A DNA stretch of 64,000 nt from Brucella pseudogrignonensis (GTDB taxonomy: Bacteria; Pseudomonadota; Alphaproteobacteria; Rhizobiales; Rhizobiaceae): assembly GCF_002252525.1 (NCBI RefSeq), contig NZ_NNRM01000053.1, positions 186,001-250,000 of the forward strand. Direction: 5' to 3'. The position numbers and the translations under genes are program-made. This document shows, one piece after another, positions 1 to 8,101 of this stretch; positions within the stretch are counted from its first letter, which is position 1, and every line of letters begins with the position of its first letter. The notes under the pieces are model-generated. The model was not told the origin of the DNA and ran no database searches. It saw nothing but the letters and a program-made list of their open reading frames with translations.

Positions 1-853
1 ACACGCTGACGGTCCAACCGGCATCGACCATTTCTTCCGATAGGATCAGATATTCAATGGTGCGCTCTGCGTCATCCATCTCAAGCAAAGTGTCACCACG
101 ATCCGTTTGCGTGCTGCGGACCGGTATTTCGATCAGCGGTGTTTCCGCATAGCGACGGGTGTGAGCCGTGCGAGCAATCTGATCAGCGGTGAGGGGGCCT
201 ATACTTTTAAACAGCCAATCGGGTCGCCCCGACATGAAGATGATGCCTTCGGGATCAGTCACGATGATTTCGAAATCATTGCCATGCCATGACCGCTCAA
301 TCACATCCATGTCGACTTTGAAAGCAAGAACACCGCGTGCTTGACCATCGACCATTACTGGGGCGCTGAAATAGTAGCCGCGTTTTCCGGATGTTGTGCC
401 GAGTGCGAAGAACCTGCCGCTATCCCCCGCAATTGCATCGAAGAAATAGGGACGATAACTGAAATTCTCTCCGACAAAAGGCCTTTGTTCATTGTAGTTT
501 GAGGCGGCAATTGTCACGCCTTCATCGTTCATCAGATAGATGTCTGAGGATTCGAGCAGATTATTGATGGATTGCAGATACTGATTCACTGCCGTCACAT
601 TTTGAGCTGCAGGATTGCGTACCAGATTTTGAATGGTGTCGTGTTCAGCAATGAGCGCCGGTAGCTTTTCATAGCGGGCCAATTGGCCGCCAAGCGCCGA
701 TGAAGCTAGACCCAAAGTGTTGGCACCACGCTGATGCAACCCATTTAGTGCGATAGACATCATATGATTGGTGCCGAAAACGGCAATCAAGACCGATAAC
801 AAAAAGGCTAGTATAGCCAAAGTCATCCAGTCAAATCGCCAATGCCATCTCAT
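1..853 (-). CDS. DctB-like sensor histidine kinase, 5' part only
   Basis: The reading frame starts at the ATG at 853, behind a GGAGGAGG ribosome site, and runs off the left edge, so only about 284 N-terminal residues are present. Residues about 9-30 form one membrane segment. After it comes a periplasmic double-PDC (Cache) sensor region with the motifs SDIYLMNDEGVTIAASN, FSYRPYFFDAIAG and FALGTTSGKRGYYFSAPV. These are typical of DctB, the C4-dicarboxylate sensor kinase that phosphorylates the sigma54 activator DctD. The second membrane segment and the kinase domains lie outside the window, so the kinase assignment follows from family architecture. No dctA or dctD is visible here. The ligand could be another small carboxylate. 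Confidence 0.75.
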   Translation of the reverse strand, partial: MRWHWRFDWMTLAILAFLLSVLIAVFGTNHMMSIALNGLHQRGANTLGLASSALGGQLARYEKLPALIAEHDTIQNLVRNPAAQNVTAVNQYLQSINNLLESSDIYLMNDEGVTIAASNYNEQRPFVGENFSYRPYFFDAIAGDSGRFFALGTTSGKRGYYFSAPVMVDGQARGVLAFKVDMDVIERSWHGNDFEIIVTDPEGIIFMSGRPDWLFKSIGPLTADQIARTAHTRRYAETPLIEIPVRSTQTDRGDTLLEMDDAERTIEYLILSEEMVDAGWTVSV

Positions 854-1085
854 TCCACCTCCTCCAAAACAGGTATAGAAATATATACTCTGCTGAAAAA
901 TCCTATATGGAAAATTTCATCATCAAAAACATTACGGGCGTATAACCATAATATTCGATGCTCAGTGGTTGAAAAAATTAATATTTGATAATCTCAGCTT
1001 TGGAGACTGGATATTCTTTTGAGGCATCAAAAGGCAATTTAAATGCAAGCTTTTATCCATGATACGAGATAAAAAATTTAGTTGT
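854..1085. other. AT-rich intergenic region, sensor-kinase promoter side
   Basis: This gap lies between the sensor-kinase start and the autotransporter terminator. It is strongly AT-rich and should hold the leftward promoter of the sensor kinase. I see no clear sigma54 (TGGCAC-N5-TTGC) or sigma70 element and no open reading frame worth calling. Confidence 0.4.
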
Positions 1086-1123
1086 AAAAAGGGTCTGGTG
1101 GTGCATTACGCACCACCAGACCC
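1086..1123 (-). terminator. Rho-independent terminator of the autotransporter gene
   Basis: A perfect 14-bp stem (GGGTCTGGTGGTGC with its complement, 5-nt loop) at 1091-1123 is followed on the minus strand by a run of five T (1086-1090). It sits just past the autotransporter stop codon at 1145. Confidence 0.9.
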
Positions 1124-1144
1124 TTAAGTTGTAAATTGGCTGAT

Positions 1145-3964
1145 TTAAAACGAAACAGCCAGTTTTACATTGAAACCGTTCTGCTTCACATCCTTGGCAA
1201 ACTGACCGGTGTAGGCGACCCCAAGAACTGTCGATGGCAGCAGATTGAAGTCCAGCCCTGCCTCAAGCGTAGCGACGTCTTTTGCCACGGGAGTTCCCCC
1301 AACAGTGAAGATGTCGGAACCTGTGAAACGCGCGGAGGATTCTGAATCAACGTCACCATAAGCGTGTCGCCAACCAATGTCGGCTCTTGCTTTCGGTGAA
1401 ATGTTGCCCAGATCAAGCGTCGTCGCCGCGCGCAGACCAAGTGTTGTAAAGACGGTGTTGGTCTTGTCGGAATCTACATTCAACGCAGCAAGTGTATTGC
1501 CGGTTTCATTAAAACCATTGGTCTTGTGATAGACATTCGTCAAATTGGCATAAGGCTCAAAAGTGCTTCTGCCAGCTGCGATTTTGTAGCCAAGTTCACC
1601 AAAGGCAACCAGGCTGCCAGCATCATAATCCGCGTTTAGACGATCGGAGAACCCGTTAAAAGCAACAGATCGCTCTGTTTCCAGCTGATGCCAAGTGTAA
1701 GCGATGCCGGAACTGAACGCGAGCACGCCATGCGACATCGCCCATTGCGATCCTGCATAGGCTCCAAGCGTATAATTGTCGCTATTGCCCGATGAAGCAC
1801 GGTCATTGCTGTGAAAGCTTGTCTGTCCATAGCCTGCCAGCACGCCGACACGCCAGCTATCAGCGATAGTATTGTCTATACCTGCCACGAAACCGCCTGA
1901 CGAAGCGCTGAATTCGCCGACATTGCTATTGCCGTCCTGTTTAAGCCAGTGGCCATAGGCTTGCGCCCACCCACCATAAGTCGCGGCTACTCTGTCTTTA
2001 TCGACAACGCTGTTAAATGCCGTAGGCTGCTTGCGTTCCGGTCCGTAGCCAAGAGGCTCGATTGGCGGCGTTGCGACAGGCTCATTGAAAGCTGAGCGCA
2101 AGCGATTGGTTATGGCATTCTGTGTCAGCAGGGTATTTTCGATCAGTGCTGATTTAGCTGATGCATGCACTTCGCCGGATAATGCATCAAAGCTGCTCTG
2201 GATTGTTGCTTGATCGTCGCCCAAAGTAACAAGAGCGGTGTAAAGTGCGTTCCCATCAGCCTTGAGGGTGTCCAAGGCACCGGCCAATGACCGCTGATTT
2301 GCGGTCATAGCCTTGTTGGCAAATTTCATATCGTTCCGCGATAACTTCAGATCGACCGTTTTTTTCGCATAGTCATAAATAAGCTCTGGTGTCAGAAATG
2401 CGAAGTTTGAGGTTACACCGTTGAATGCGCCGGTTAGTTCATTTCCAACGGTCAGGATGCGATAGGTCGAAAAAGGGTTATAGTTGCCGCTTGCACCAAC
2501 ATGGAGCACGGAGCCACCATTGAGCGAAGCTTTGCCAGAAACGTAAACATGATCAGATGCATTGCTTTTTGGGTCAACATTGACCTGATAGGACGAGCCA
2601 GCGGCAAAAATCAGATCGCCATTGATTGTCAGTCCCCCGTTCAGATTGCCCGGTGCAAGGATGCCTCCTGAAGCAATTGTCACAGTCGAAAGCGCATCGG
2701 TTGTTCCAATCGCGCCTGAGCCGCCTAACGCACCACCACCGCTGACAAGTACGTCGCCACCAAGCTTGTTGCCGATCAGCAATGTGCCGCCTTCAACATA
2801 GGTCTTGCCCTGGAAAAGCGAATTGTCGCCCGACAGAAGTGTTTTGCCAGAACTCTGGTGCAGCTCATGGGTTCCAACGGTAATACCGTCTTTCCACGTA
2901 TTGCCATCAATGTGCTTGCTGATCAATTTCCCGGAGAATTCGTAAAGCTCATTGTTGTGATGGAAATCGAGCGTTGATTTGCCGTTTCCAAACCAGATTT
3001 CATCGGCGTTGAGCTTGGCATTTGAGCCGGAAATTGTGACGGATGAATTAGAGCCGGCGAGAATCCCCATTCTGAGAGAATTGGTGTTCAGCGCTCCACC
3101 GTCGCGCACGATGATGTCGGACTTCCCGGAAGTTCCTGCCAGAATAGGGCCGGTCGTTACGACAGTACCTTTGCCGCTTACTTCAAGCAAACCTTCTGAG
3201 CCAGCCTGCGTAGCCAGGCGAATTAGTGCACTTTTGAGTTCGGCGCCATTTTCCACCTTAACGTCGGCTTTGCCATAGAAGCCGACATAGAACTCGTTGA
3301 CGTCGATTGACGAGCCTTTATCCTTAAGAAGCAAGCTGCCTTGACCGTCAGTGTCATAACCGACGAAGAGGTCGTCTCCACTGAGAGCGCCGCCGTCCGC
3401 GATGGTCATGGTTCCTTTGCCGCCGGAACCGATATCCATTGCATAGTCGAAAGACCAATGTGATCCGGTGCCAGTGATTGTAGCATTGCCAACGGATCCT
3501 GCACCCCAGCCAACAGCTGAGAAAGGACCGCTTGTAACCTTTGCGCCTTTTTCAATCGACAGAGTGCCGACGCCGTCATTGCCAACTATGAGCCGCTCGA
3601 TATTGTTCCAAGCAGAGTTTGGTCCAGTGACAAGGACTTCGCCTTCAGAACCTGCAACGTCACCGACGATACCGCGCAGGTTTTCGAGGGTGCCACCGTT
3701 AGAAATGACAAGGCTGGCTTGTTTGCCGCTCGTCGTTCCGACGATTGCGTTGTCACTCGGATGAGATACCTGGAAACCATTTATCTCAACCGCGCCTTCA
3801 TCAACCGTTACTGGCAGCAGAGAAGGTGCCATGCTTGCAAAGCAAGGGGGCGATCCACCCGGTAAACTGCAATTGGCCGCGGCAGTATCCAATGCCGATA
3901 TGCTCATCAGAAATGCGAGCGTCAGTATAGAGCTGCTCGATAGCAGCATCTGAGGCTTTTTCAT
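1145..3964 (-). CDS. Type V autotransporter with repeat-containing passenger domain
   Basis: This is a 939-residue secreted, outer-membrane-anchored protein. I chose the ATG at 3964 over the longer frame (to 4123) because it has a GGGAGGGG ribosome site and opens directly with a signal peptide (MKKPQMLL, hydrophobic core, cleavage after ALDTAAA). Residues about 60-350 contain ~24-residue repeats of the form G-x-G-x-(L/M)-x-(V/I)-x-(D/N)-G-A that match the T5SS/PEP-CTERM-associated repeat class and would build a beta-helix passenger. One autotransporter-associated beta-strand repeat (SGDNSLFQGKTYVEGGTLLIG-like) follows near residue 430. The last ~280 residues, from GGWAQAYGHWLKQDG onward, form the 12-strand autotransporter barrel ending in the expected C-terminal Phe. 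A role in adhesion or surface interaction is inferred from relatives; no catalytic motif is visible. Confidence 0.88.
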   Translation of the reverse strand: MKKPQMLLSSSSILTLAFLMSISALDTAAANCSLPGGSPPCFASMAPSLLPVTVDEGAVEINGFQVSHPSDNAIVGTTSGKQASLVISNGGTLENLRGIVGDVAGSEGEVLVTGPNSAWNNIERLIVGNDGVGTLSIEKGAKVTSGPFSAVGWGAGSVGNATITGTGSHWSFDYAMDIGSGGKGTMTIADGGALSGDDLFVGYDTDGQGSLLLKDKGSSIDVNEFYVGFYGKADVKVENGAELKSALIRLATQAGSEGLLEVSGKGTVVTTGPILAGTSGKSDIIVRDGGALNTNSLRMGILAGSNSSVTISGSNAKLNADEIWFGNGKSTLDFHHNNELYEFSGKLISKHIDGNTWKDGITVGTHELHQSSGKTLLSGDNSLFQGKTYVEGGTLLIGNKLGGDVLVSGGGALGGSGAIGTTDALSTVTIASGGILAPGNLNGGLTINGDLIFAAGSSYQVNVDPKSNASDHVYVSGKASLNGGSVLHVGASGNYNPFSTYRILTVGNELTGAFNGVTSNFAFLTPELIYDYAKKTVDLKLSRNDMKFANKAMTANQRSLAGALDTLKADGNALYTALVTLGDDQATIQSSFDALSGEVHASAKSALIENTLLTQNAITNRLRSAFNEPVATPPIEPLGYGPERKQPTAFNSVVDKDRVAATYGGWAQAYGHWLKQDGNSNVGEFSASSGGFVAGIDNTIADSWRVGVLAGYGQTSFHSNDRASSGNSDNYTLGAYAGSQWAMSHGVLAFSSGIAYTWHQLETERSVAFNGFSDRLNADYDAGSLVAFGELGYKIAAGRSTFEPYANLTNVYHKTNGFNETGNTLAALNVDSDKTNTVFTTLGLRAATTLDLGNISPKARADIGWRHAYGDVDSESSARFTGSDIFTVGGTPVAKDVATLEAGLDFNLLPSTVLGVAYTGQFAKDVKQNGFNVKLAVSF

Positions 3965-4109
3965 TATCCCCTCCCACGGCTTTCTGCCGTCCCACAGCTT
4001 ATTTAGCGTGTCCTTAAACGTCCCGCTAGTTGAATCACAAACATTGCGCAAAGATTGCGTGTATAATTCTTGCTTTTGGTTCAGAGGGATTGGTCGCCTT
4101 ATTGTCCCG

Positions 4110-4133
4110 GGGAGTTGCGGCAATGCAACTCCC
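4110..4133 (-). terminator. Hairpin after bioY, possible terminator
   Basis: A 9-bp perfect stem (GGGAGTTGC, 6-nt loop, GCAACTCCC) lies downstream of the bioY stop and upstream of the autotransporter. There is no T-run on either strand, so factor-independent termination is uncertain. It may equally be a structured leader element of the autotransporter transcript. The rest of 3965-4175 shows nothing else. Confidence 0.4.
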
Positions 4134-4175
4134 TGGAAAGACCAGTTCGGCTAACCTTGCATGGAAGGAGTGAGG

Positions 4176-4736
4176 TTAGATATCACGGGTCCGATTTCCA
4201 AAGTTTACGAAGATGAACTGACCTGCATAAGCTGCAATCGCTGCTTTGAGGAGATCACCGGGCACGAAGGCCAAATCTCCAATTATGGCGCTCCACGGGG
4301 AGAGGCCGACATAGGCGACAAGCCATGCGACACCGAAGATGTGGTCGATAATGACGCCGACCGTTGCAGCGATGAAAAAGCCTGCGAAGGTTTTCCAGCC
4401 ACCGATCGTGCTTTGGGCCACTTTGTTTGAAATCCAGCCTGTCACAAAGGCCGCAGGCAAGAAGCCCACCAGATATCCAGCGGTTGGGCTGAAGAAGATG
4501 CCGAGGCCGCCTCTGCCTCCGGAAAGAACAGGTAAGCCAATTGCGACGAGTGCTATCAGGAGCAAGACTGAAAGCGCTCCACCGCGGGCCCCGAGCACCA
4601 CACCGGCGAGCAGAACACCCAGACTCTGGGCATGAATAGGTACAGGTATGAAGGTGAGCATAATTGGTGGTATCAAGCCCAGCACCACGATGATTGCTGT
4701 AAACAGCGCGATCATAACCAAAGATCTCGTTTGCAC
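4176..4736 (-). CDS. bioY: BioY, biotin-binding S component of an ECF transporter
   Basis: This 186-residue integral membrane protein has about six hydrophobic segments and the BioY family signatures (PVPIHAQSLGVLLAGVVLGARGG, GLPVLSGGRGGL, SPTAGYLVGF). BioY binds biotin with high affinity in the inner membrane and works with the BioMN energizing module encoded just upstream. The start is a GTG at 4736 with AAGG eight bases before it; no better ATG is present. The gene is last in the bioM-bioN-bioY order and about 57 bp downstream of bioN, so it is probably co-transcribed. I looked for the palindromic BioR operator (TTATMKATAA type) around the cluster and did not see one. Confidence 0.93.
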   Translation of the reverse strand: MQTRSLVMIALFTAIIVVLGLIPPIMLTFIPVPIHAQSLGVLLAGVVLGARGGALSVLLLIALVAIGLPVLSGGRGGLGIFFSPTAGYLVGFLPAAFVTGWISNKVAQSTIGGWKTFAGFFIAATVGVIIDHIFGVAWLVAYVGLSPWSAIIGDLAFVPGDLLKAAIAAYAGQFIFVNFGNRTRDI

Positions 4737-4793
4737 GTCGTGTACCTTCTTGCTGACGATAATTTTGTTGTAAGCGGCGGCGCGCCTATCTGT

Positions 4794-5411
4794 CTAATTG
4801 TGTTTGCGCTGCTGCGAACGAATGCATCTCGCATCAATAGCGTTTGCAATTTCATCCGCACTTTGCATCGTGCCAATTACCATCGGTACGATAACCGTGG
4901 ATAGCCGCATTTTTAATCCCCGCGCGCGGTGAGCTTCCGCTACCGATTTATAGCGTGCATGAACCTCAGGCACGAAGCGAATAACGAGCCCAATCGCTAA
5001 TCCAATGTCACGAGCGTTGCCTATACCAATTGCTTCAAATGGTTGTGCGGCTCTGGTTATCGTGTCGATGAACTGACCAATCGTTGTTGTGGCCGTAATG
5101 ACGGTTGCAAAAAGGCTCAATGATCCCAGCCGCATCAGAACGATTGAAGCCGCTTCAAAACTGTTGGCATAGGCAGTCCAAACAACGACAACGGCAATCG
5201 TCAGTAAGAGTGGCCAAGATTTTAGCCATTGAACGACCGCCGAACGACAAAAGGCGAGGGAACTGAACGCCACGAGAGCAGTTAAAATTCCAAGTGCAAC
5301 CGGAGTGTTGATCATGAAGAGAACGACACTTAACCCGAAAAGAGCAATGAGTTTGATTGCTGGTGGCAGTCGATGGATTGGTCCATTTCCGCGCGCTTCA
5401 TAAAAGTTCAT
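4794..5411 (-). CDS. bioN: BioN, ECF transporter transmembrane (T) component
   Basis: A 205-residue membrane protein of the CbiQ/BioN family. Hydrophobic helices occupy the N-terminal two thirds. The conserved coupling motifs that contact the ATPase follow at the C-terminal side: EAHRARGLKM, with the A-R-G signature, near residues 160-170, and a second ARC box (DARCI) near the end. It couples ATP hydrolysis by BioM to biotin release from BioY. Its ATG overlaps the bioM stop by 4 bp, so translation is probably coupled. The length fits the family's compact members. Confidence 0.9.
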   Translation of the reverse strand: MNFYEARGNGPIHRLPPAIKLIALFGLSVVLFMINTPVALGILTALVAFSSLAFCRSAVVQWLKSWPLLLTIAVVVVWTAYANSFEAASIVLMRLGSLSLFATVITATTTIGQFIDTITRAAQPFEAIGIGNARDIGLAIGLVIRFVPEVHARYKSVAEAHRARGLKMRLSTVIVPMVIGTMQSADEIANAIDARCIRSQQRKHN

Positions 5412-6145
5412 GAGACTAACGCCAGATAATGCGCAATCGTCTCATCAGCGGGGCCATCCTCGACGAGTTTACCCTGATGGAAAAGCAGCACACGGTCGAA
5501 GCCCGACAACAAGGTTAGATCGTGGCTGACCACGATAACATTTTCCTTAAGTTCACGGATGGTCCGCTCCACTATATTTCTGTTCTTCAAGTCGAGCTGA
5601 TTGGTCGGTTCGTCCATGATGACAATATCAGGTTCCGTGACCAGAACCGAAGCGAGCGCTGCGAGCTGCAACTCACCTCCGGATAGCTCATGTGCGCGGC
5701 GTTCGGACAGATGCGCTATCCCAATGCGATCAAGTACCGCTGAAACCGTGTTCGCCAATTCTTGCTTGCTCAGCCCACGCGATTGCAGGCCTAATGCAAC
5801 GTCGTCTTTGATTAGTGGCAGTACGATCTGGTTCGCGGGGTTCTGAAAGATATAGCCAACCGCCGCGCGCACTTTCGCTCCGTCAATTGCTGTGTCATGG
5901 CCATTTGTCAGAACGCGTCCCGACGATGGCAGAACCAGCCCATTCACCATGCGTGAAAAGGTGGACTTACCTGATCCATTGAGGCCAATGATACCAATGC
6001 GCCGTTCTGAAAGCTCTAGCGAAAGCGGTTCCAAAACCACCTTATCGGCAAACTTCGCCTCGGCTTTATCAAACAGAATGTTCAACTCTTGATCCCAAAC
6101 AATATAACTTTGCTTTGCCTGCCATGACCATGGTTGGTCAAGCAT
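5408..6145 (-). CDS. bioM: BioM, ECF-type biotin transporter ATPase
   Basis: A 245-residue ABC ATPase with Walker A GLNGSGKST (about residues 55-63), Q-loop FQNPANQIV, ABC signature LSGGELQLA, Walker B IVIMDEPTNQLD and the switch His in VIVVSHD. These features and the position before bioN-bioY identify it as the energizing ATPase of the biotin importer. The frame carries about 25 residues ahead of the usual ABC start (ILFDKAEAKF), so translation may begin further in. The gene is divergent from the amidohydrolase operon, from which it is separated by a 239-bp region with a perfect inverted repeat. Confidence 0.9.
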   Translation of the reverse strand: MLDQPWSWQAKQSYIVWDQELNILFDKAEAKFADKVVLEPLSLELSERRIGIIGLNGSGKSTFSRMVNGLVLPSSGRVLTNGHDTAIDGAKVRAAVGYIFQNPANQIVLPLIKDDVALGLQSRGLSKQELANTVSAVLDRIGIAHLSERRAHELSGGELQLAALASVLVTEPDIVIMDEPTNQLDLKNRNIVERTIRELKENVIVVSHDLTLLSGFDRVLLFHQGKLVEDGPADETIAHYLALVS

Positions 6146-6248
6146 GTAATGCGAAGCGGTTGGTTAAAGCTGATCAATGAGCAGTGCAATAAGGCCGTAA
6201 TGCTTTTATTTCGTTGTTTTTGATTTTTGACCTTTGCAAATGTTTCAA

Positions 6249-6275
6249 CAAAACGACGGCAGCTTCGTCGTTTTG
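6249..6275. promoter_or_regulatory. Perfect inverted repeat between bioM and the amidohydrolase operon
   Basis: CAAAACGACG, a 7-nt spacer, then CGTCGTTTTG: a perfect 10-bp dyad in the divergent promoter region 6146-6384. Because the genes on both sides point away from it, an operator is more likely than a terminator. No regulator gene adjoins it. Confidence 0.5.
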
Positions 6276-6384
6276 ATTAAATTGCCCCCACAAAATTTGT
6301 CATATCAAAGGCTTGCACGGTTGATACATCGGTGGAACTCTGATCTTCTTATATGAAGGCGTGACTTAGGGAGGGGATCGCTGA

Positions 6385-8019
6385 ATGTCTGTTGTAATGC
6401 CCGAATTGCGTGCTGATACCATTATTCATAACGGCACGATCTGGTGTGGATACGAAGAGGGCACGGTAGAGGCCCTGGCAATCTGGCAAGGCAAGGTTCT
6501 AGCCACCGGTACTAAAGACCAAGTCTGGTCTCTCAAAGGTGACAAAACAAAAGTCATCGATCTGGAGGGGCGTTTCGCTACACCCGGATTAAACGATTCT
6601 CATCTCCACCTGATTTCAGTCGGGCTGACGCTCAAGTGGCTTGATGCAACGCCGCAAGCAGCACCCACTTTGGAAAGTCTGCTTGGTTCGATACGCGAAA
6701 TGGCAGCTTCGGTTCCTCCGGGGACGTGGATTAGAGCCCGTGGTTACGATCAGACCAAACTTGACATCGGCCGCCATCCGCATAAGTCAGAACTCGACGC
6801 TGTAGCACCCAATCATCCGGTGATGCTGGTGCGTGCCTGTGGTCACGTTTCGATCTTCAACTCAAAAGCTTTTGAGCTGGCCGGTATCGATGAAAAATCG
6901 CCAGTGCCGGACGGCGGTTTGATCGAACAGCATAATGGTGTGCTGACCGGAATGGTTGCGGAAAATGCACAAGGGGCAGTTCGCAAAGCAATTCCAAAAG
7001 CAACAACGGAAGAAATGATCGAAGCCATTGAGGCTGCGGGTAATCTGTTGCTTTCATATGGCATTACCAGCGTGATGGATGCGGCCGTTGGGCAGGTTGC
7101 AGGCTTTGACGAAATTCGCGCCTATAATATAGCGAAACTTCAAAAGCGATTGCCGGTACGCACATGGCTTGTCCTGTTGGGCGATCCTGGCCCATCAATT
7201 GTCGAGAAATGTTACGAAGCCGGATTGGTGTCTGGGGTCGGTGATGACATGCTGACGGTTGGTGCAGTCAAGATTTTCCTTGATGGTTCGGCAGGTGGGC
7301 GGACCGCATGGATGAGCAAGCCTTATCTCGGCGACGATAATAATATCGGCGTGCAGATATTACCGGATGCGGAATTGGAAGCACTGGTGCTTGATGCCCA
7401 CAAAAAGGGCTATCAGCTTGCCTGCCACGCAATCGGTGACGCAGCGATTGGTCAGCTCATTACTGCCTACGAAAAAGCACTTGCAGCGCATCCAGATCCT
7501 GATCGTCGCCACCGTATCGAACATTGTGGATTCTCTACGACTGAACAGCACGAGCGGATGAAAAAGGCTGGCATCTATCCATGCCCACAACAGGTTTTCA
7601 TCTACGACTTTGGTGATGCGTATATTTCCGTGCTTGGTGAAGAAAAAGCATTGTCGAGCTATCCACTCAAGACGTGGAAAGACCTCGGTTTCAAACCTGC
7701 TACAGGAAGTGACGCGCCTGTCTGTCATCCAAATCCTTACCCCAACATCTATTCGATGCTCACGCGCGAAACTGGCAAGGGAACGGTGATGGATGCCCGT
7801 GAGCGTGTTTCAATCGAAGAAGCGCTTCAGGTCTATACCGAATACGGTGCTTTTTCGCAGAAACTGGAGGATGTGAAAGGCAAACTGGTTCCTGGACAGG
7901 TAGCTGATATTGCAGTGTTTTCACGCAATATGCTTACCGCAAAACCACAGGAAATTCTCAACGACACGCATTGTATGCTCACTATTCGCGAAGGCGAAGT
8001 GGTGTTCGAACGTTCGTAA
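6385..8019 (+). CDS. YtcJ-like amidohydrolase (amidohydrolase family 3)
   Basis: This 544-residue protein belongs to the metal-dependent amidohydrolase superfamily. The start follows a GAGGGGATC ribosome site. The N-terminal beta-sandwich (DTIIHNGTIW) leads into the metal motif H73-x-H75 in NDSHLHL, with later ligands in ACHAIGDAAI, RIEHCGF and the catalytic Asp of ATGSDAPV. The C-terminus has the family's GKLVPGQVADIAVFSRN. Members hydrolyse C-N bonds of N-substituted amino acids, formamides or cyclic amides, and the substrate cannot be read from sequence. It is the first gene of an apparent operon with a peptide-type ABC importer, so it probably acts in the cytoplasm on what that system brings in. 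Confidence 0.85.
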   Translation: MSVVMPELRADTIIHNGTIWCGYEEGTVEALAIWQGKVLATGTKDQVWSLKGDKTKVIDLEGRFATPGLNDSHLHLISVGLTLKWLDATPQAAPTLESLLGSIREMAASVPPGTWIRARGYDQTKLDIGRHPHKSELDAVAPNHPVMLVRACGHVSIFNSKAFELAGIDEKSPVPDGGLIEQHNGVLTGMVAENAQGAVRKAIPKATTEEMIEAIEAAGNLLLSYGITSVMDAAVGQVAGFDEIRAYNIAKLQKRLPVRTWLVLLGDPGPSIVEKCYEAGLVSGVGDDMLTVGAVKIFLDGSAGGRTAWMSKPYLGDDNNIGVQILPDAELEALVLDAHKKGYQLACHAIGDAAIGQLITAYEKALAAHPDPDRRHRIEHCGFSTTEQHERMKKAGIYPCPQQVFIYDFGDAYISVLGEEKALSSYPLKTWKDLGFKPATGSDAPVCHPNPYPNIYSMLTRETGKGTVMDARERVSIEEALQVYTEYGAFSQKLEDVKGKLVPGQVADIAVFSRNMLTAKPQEILNDTHCMLTIREGEVVFERS

Positions 8020-8025
8020 GGAGGA

Positions 8026-8055
8026 CAGGCAGCGAGGCTTCGGTCCCGCTGCCTG
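8026..8055 (+). other. Intergenic hairpin before the binding-protein gene
   Basis: CAGGCAGCG (8026-8034) pairs with CGCTGCCTG (8047-8055). There is no T-run. It lies between the amidohydrolase gene and the binding-protein gene, a common place for an RNA-processing or stabilising hairpin that raises expression of the binding protein. Confidence 0.5.
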
Positions 8056-8101
8056 AAGACGTCCATTCGGATCAAGAAAAATAAAGTAAAAGGGGAAGAC
8101 T

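Noticed and set aside
3965-4123. 53-codon N-terminal extension of the autotransporter
   Set aside because: A signal peptide with a ribosome site begins at 3964; the upstream residues are not signal-like and would block export.
4161-4430. Rightward 89-codon frame opposite bioY
   Set aside because: It lies antisense to a clear BioY gene, has no ribosome site and encodes no recognisable protein.
4737-6384. BioR-type operator (TTATMKATAA palindrome)
   Set aside because: Searched by eye before bioY, bioN and bioM; no match. Only an unrelated dyad was found at 6249-6275.
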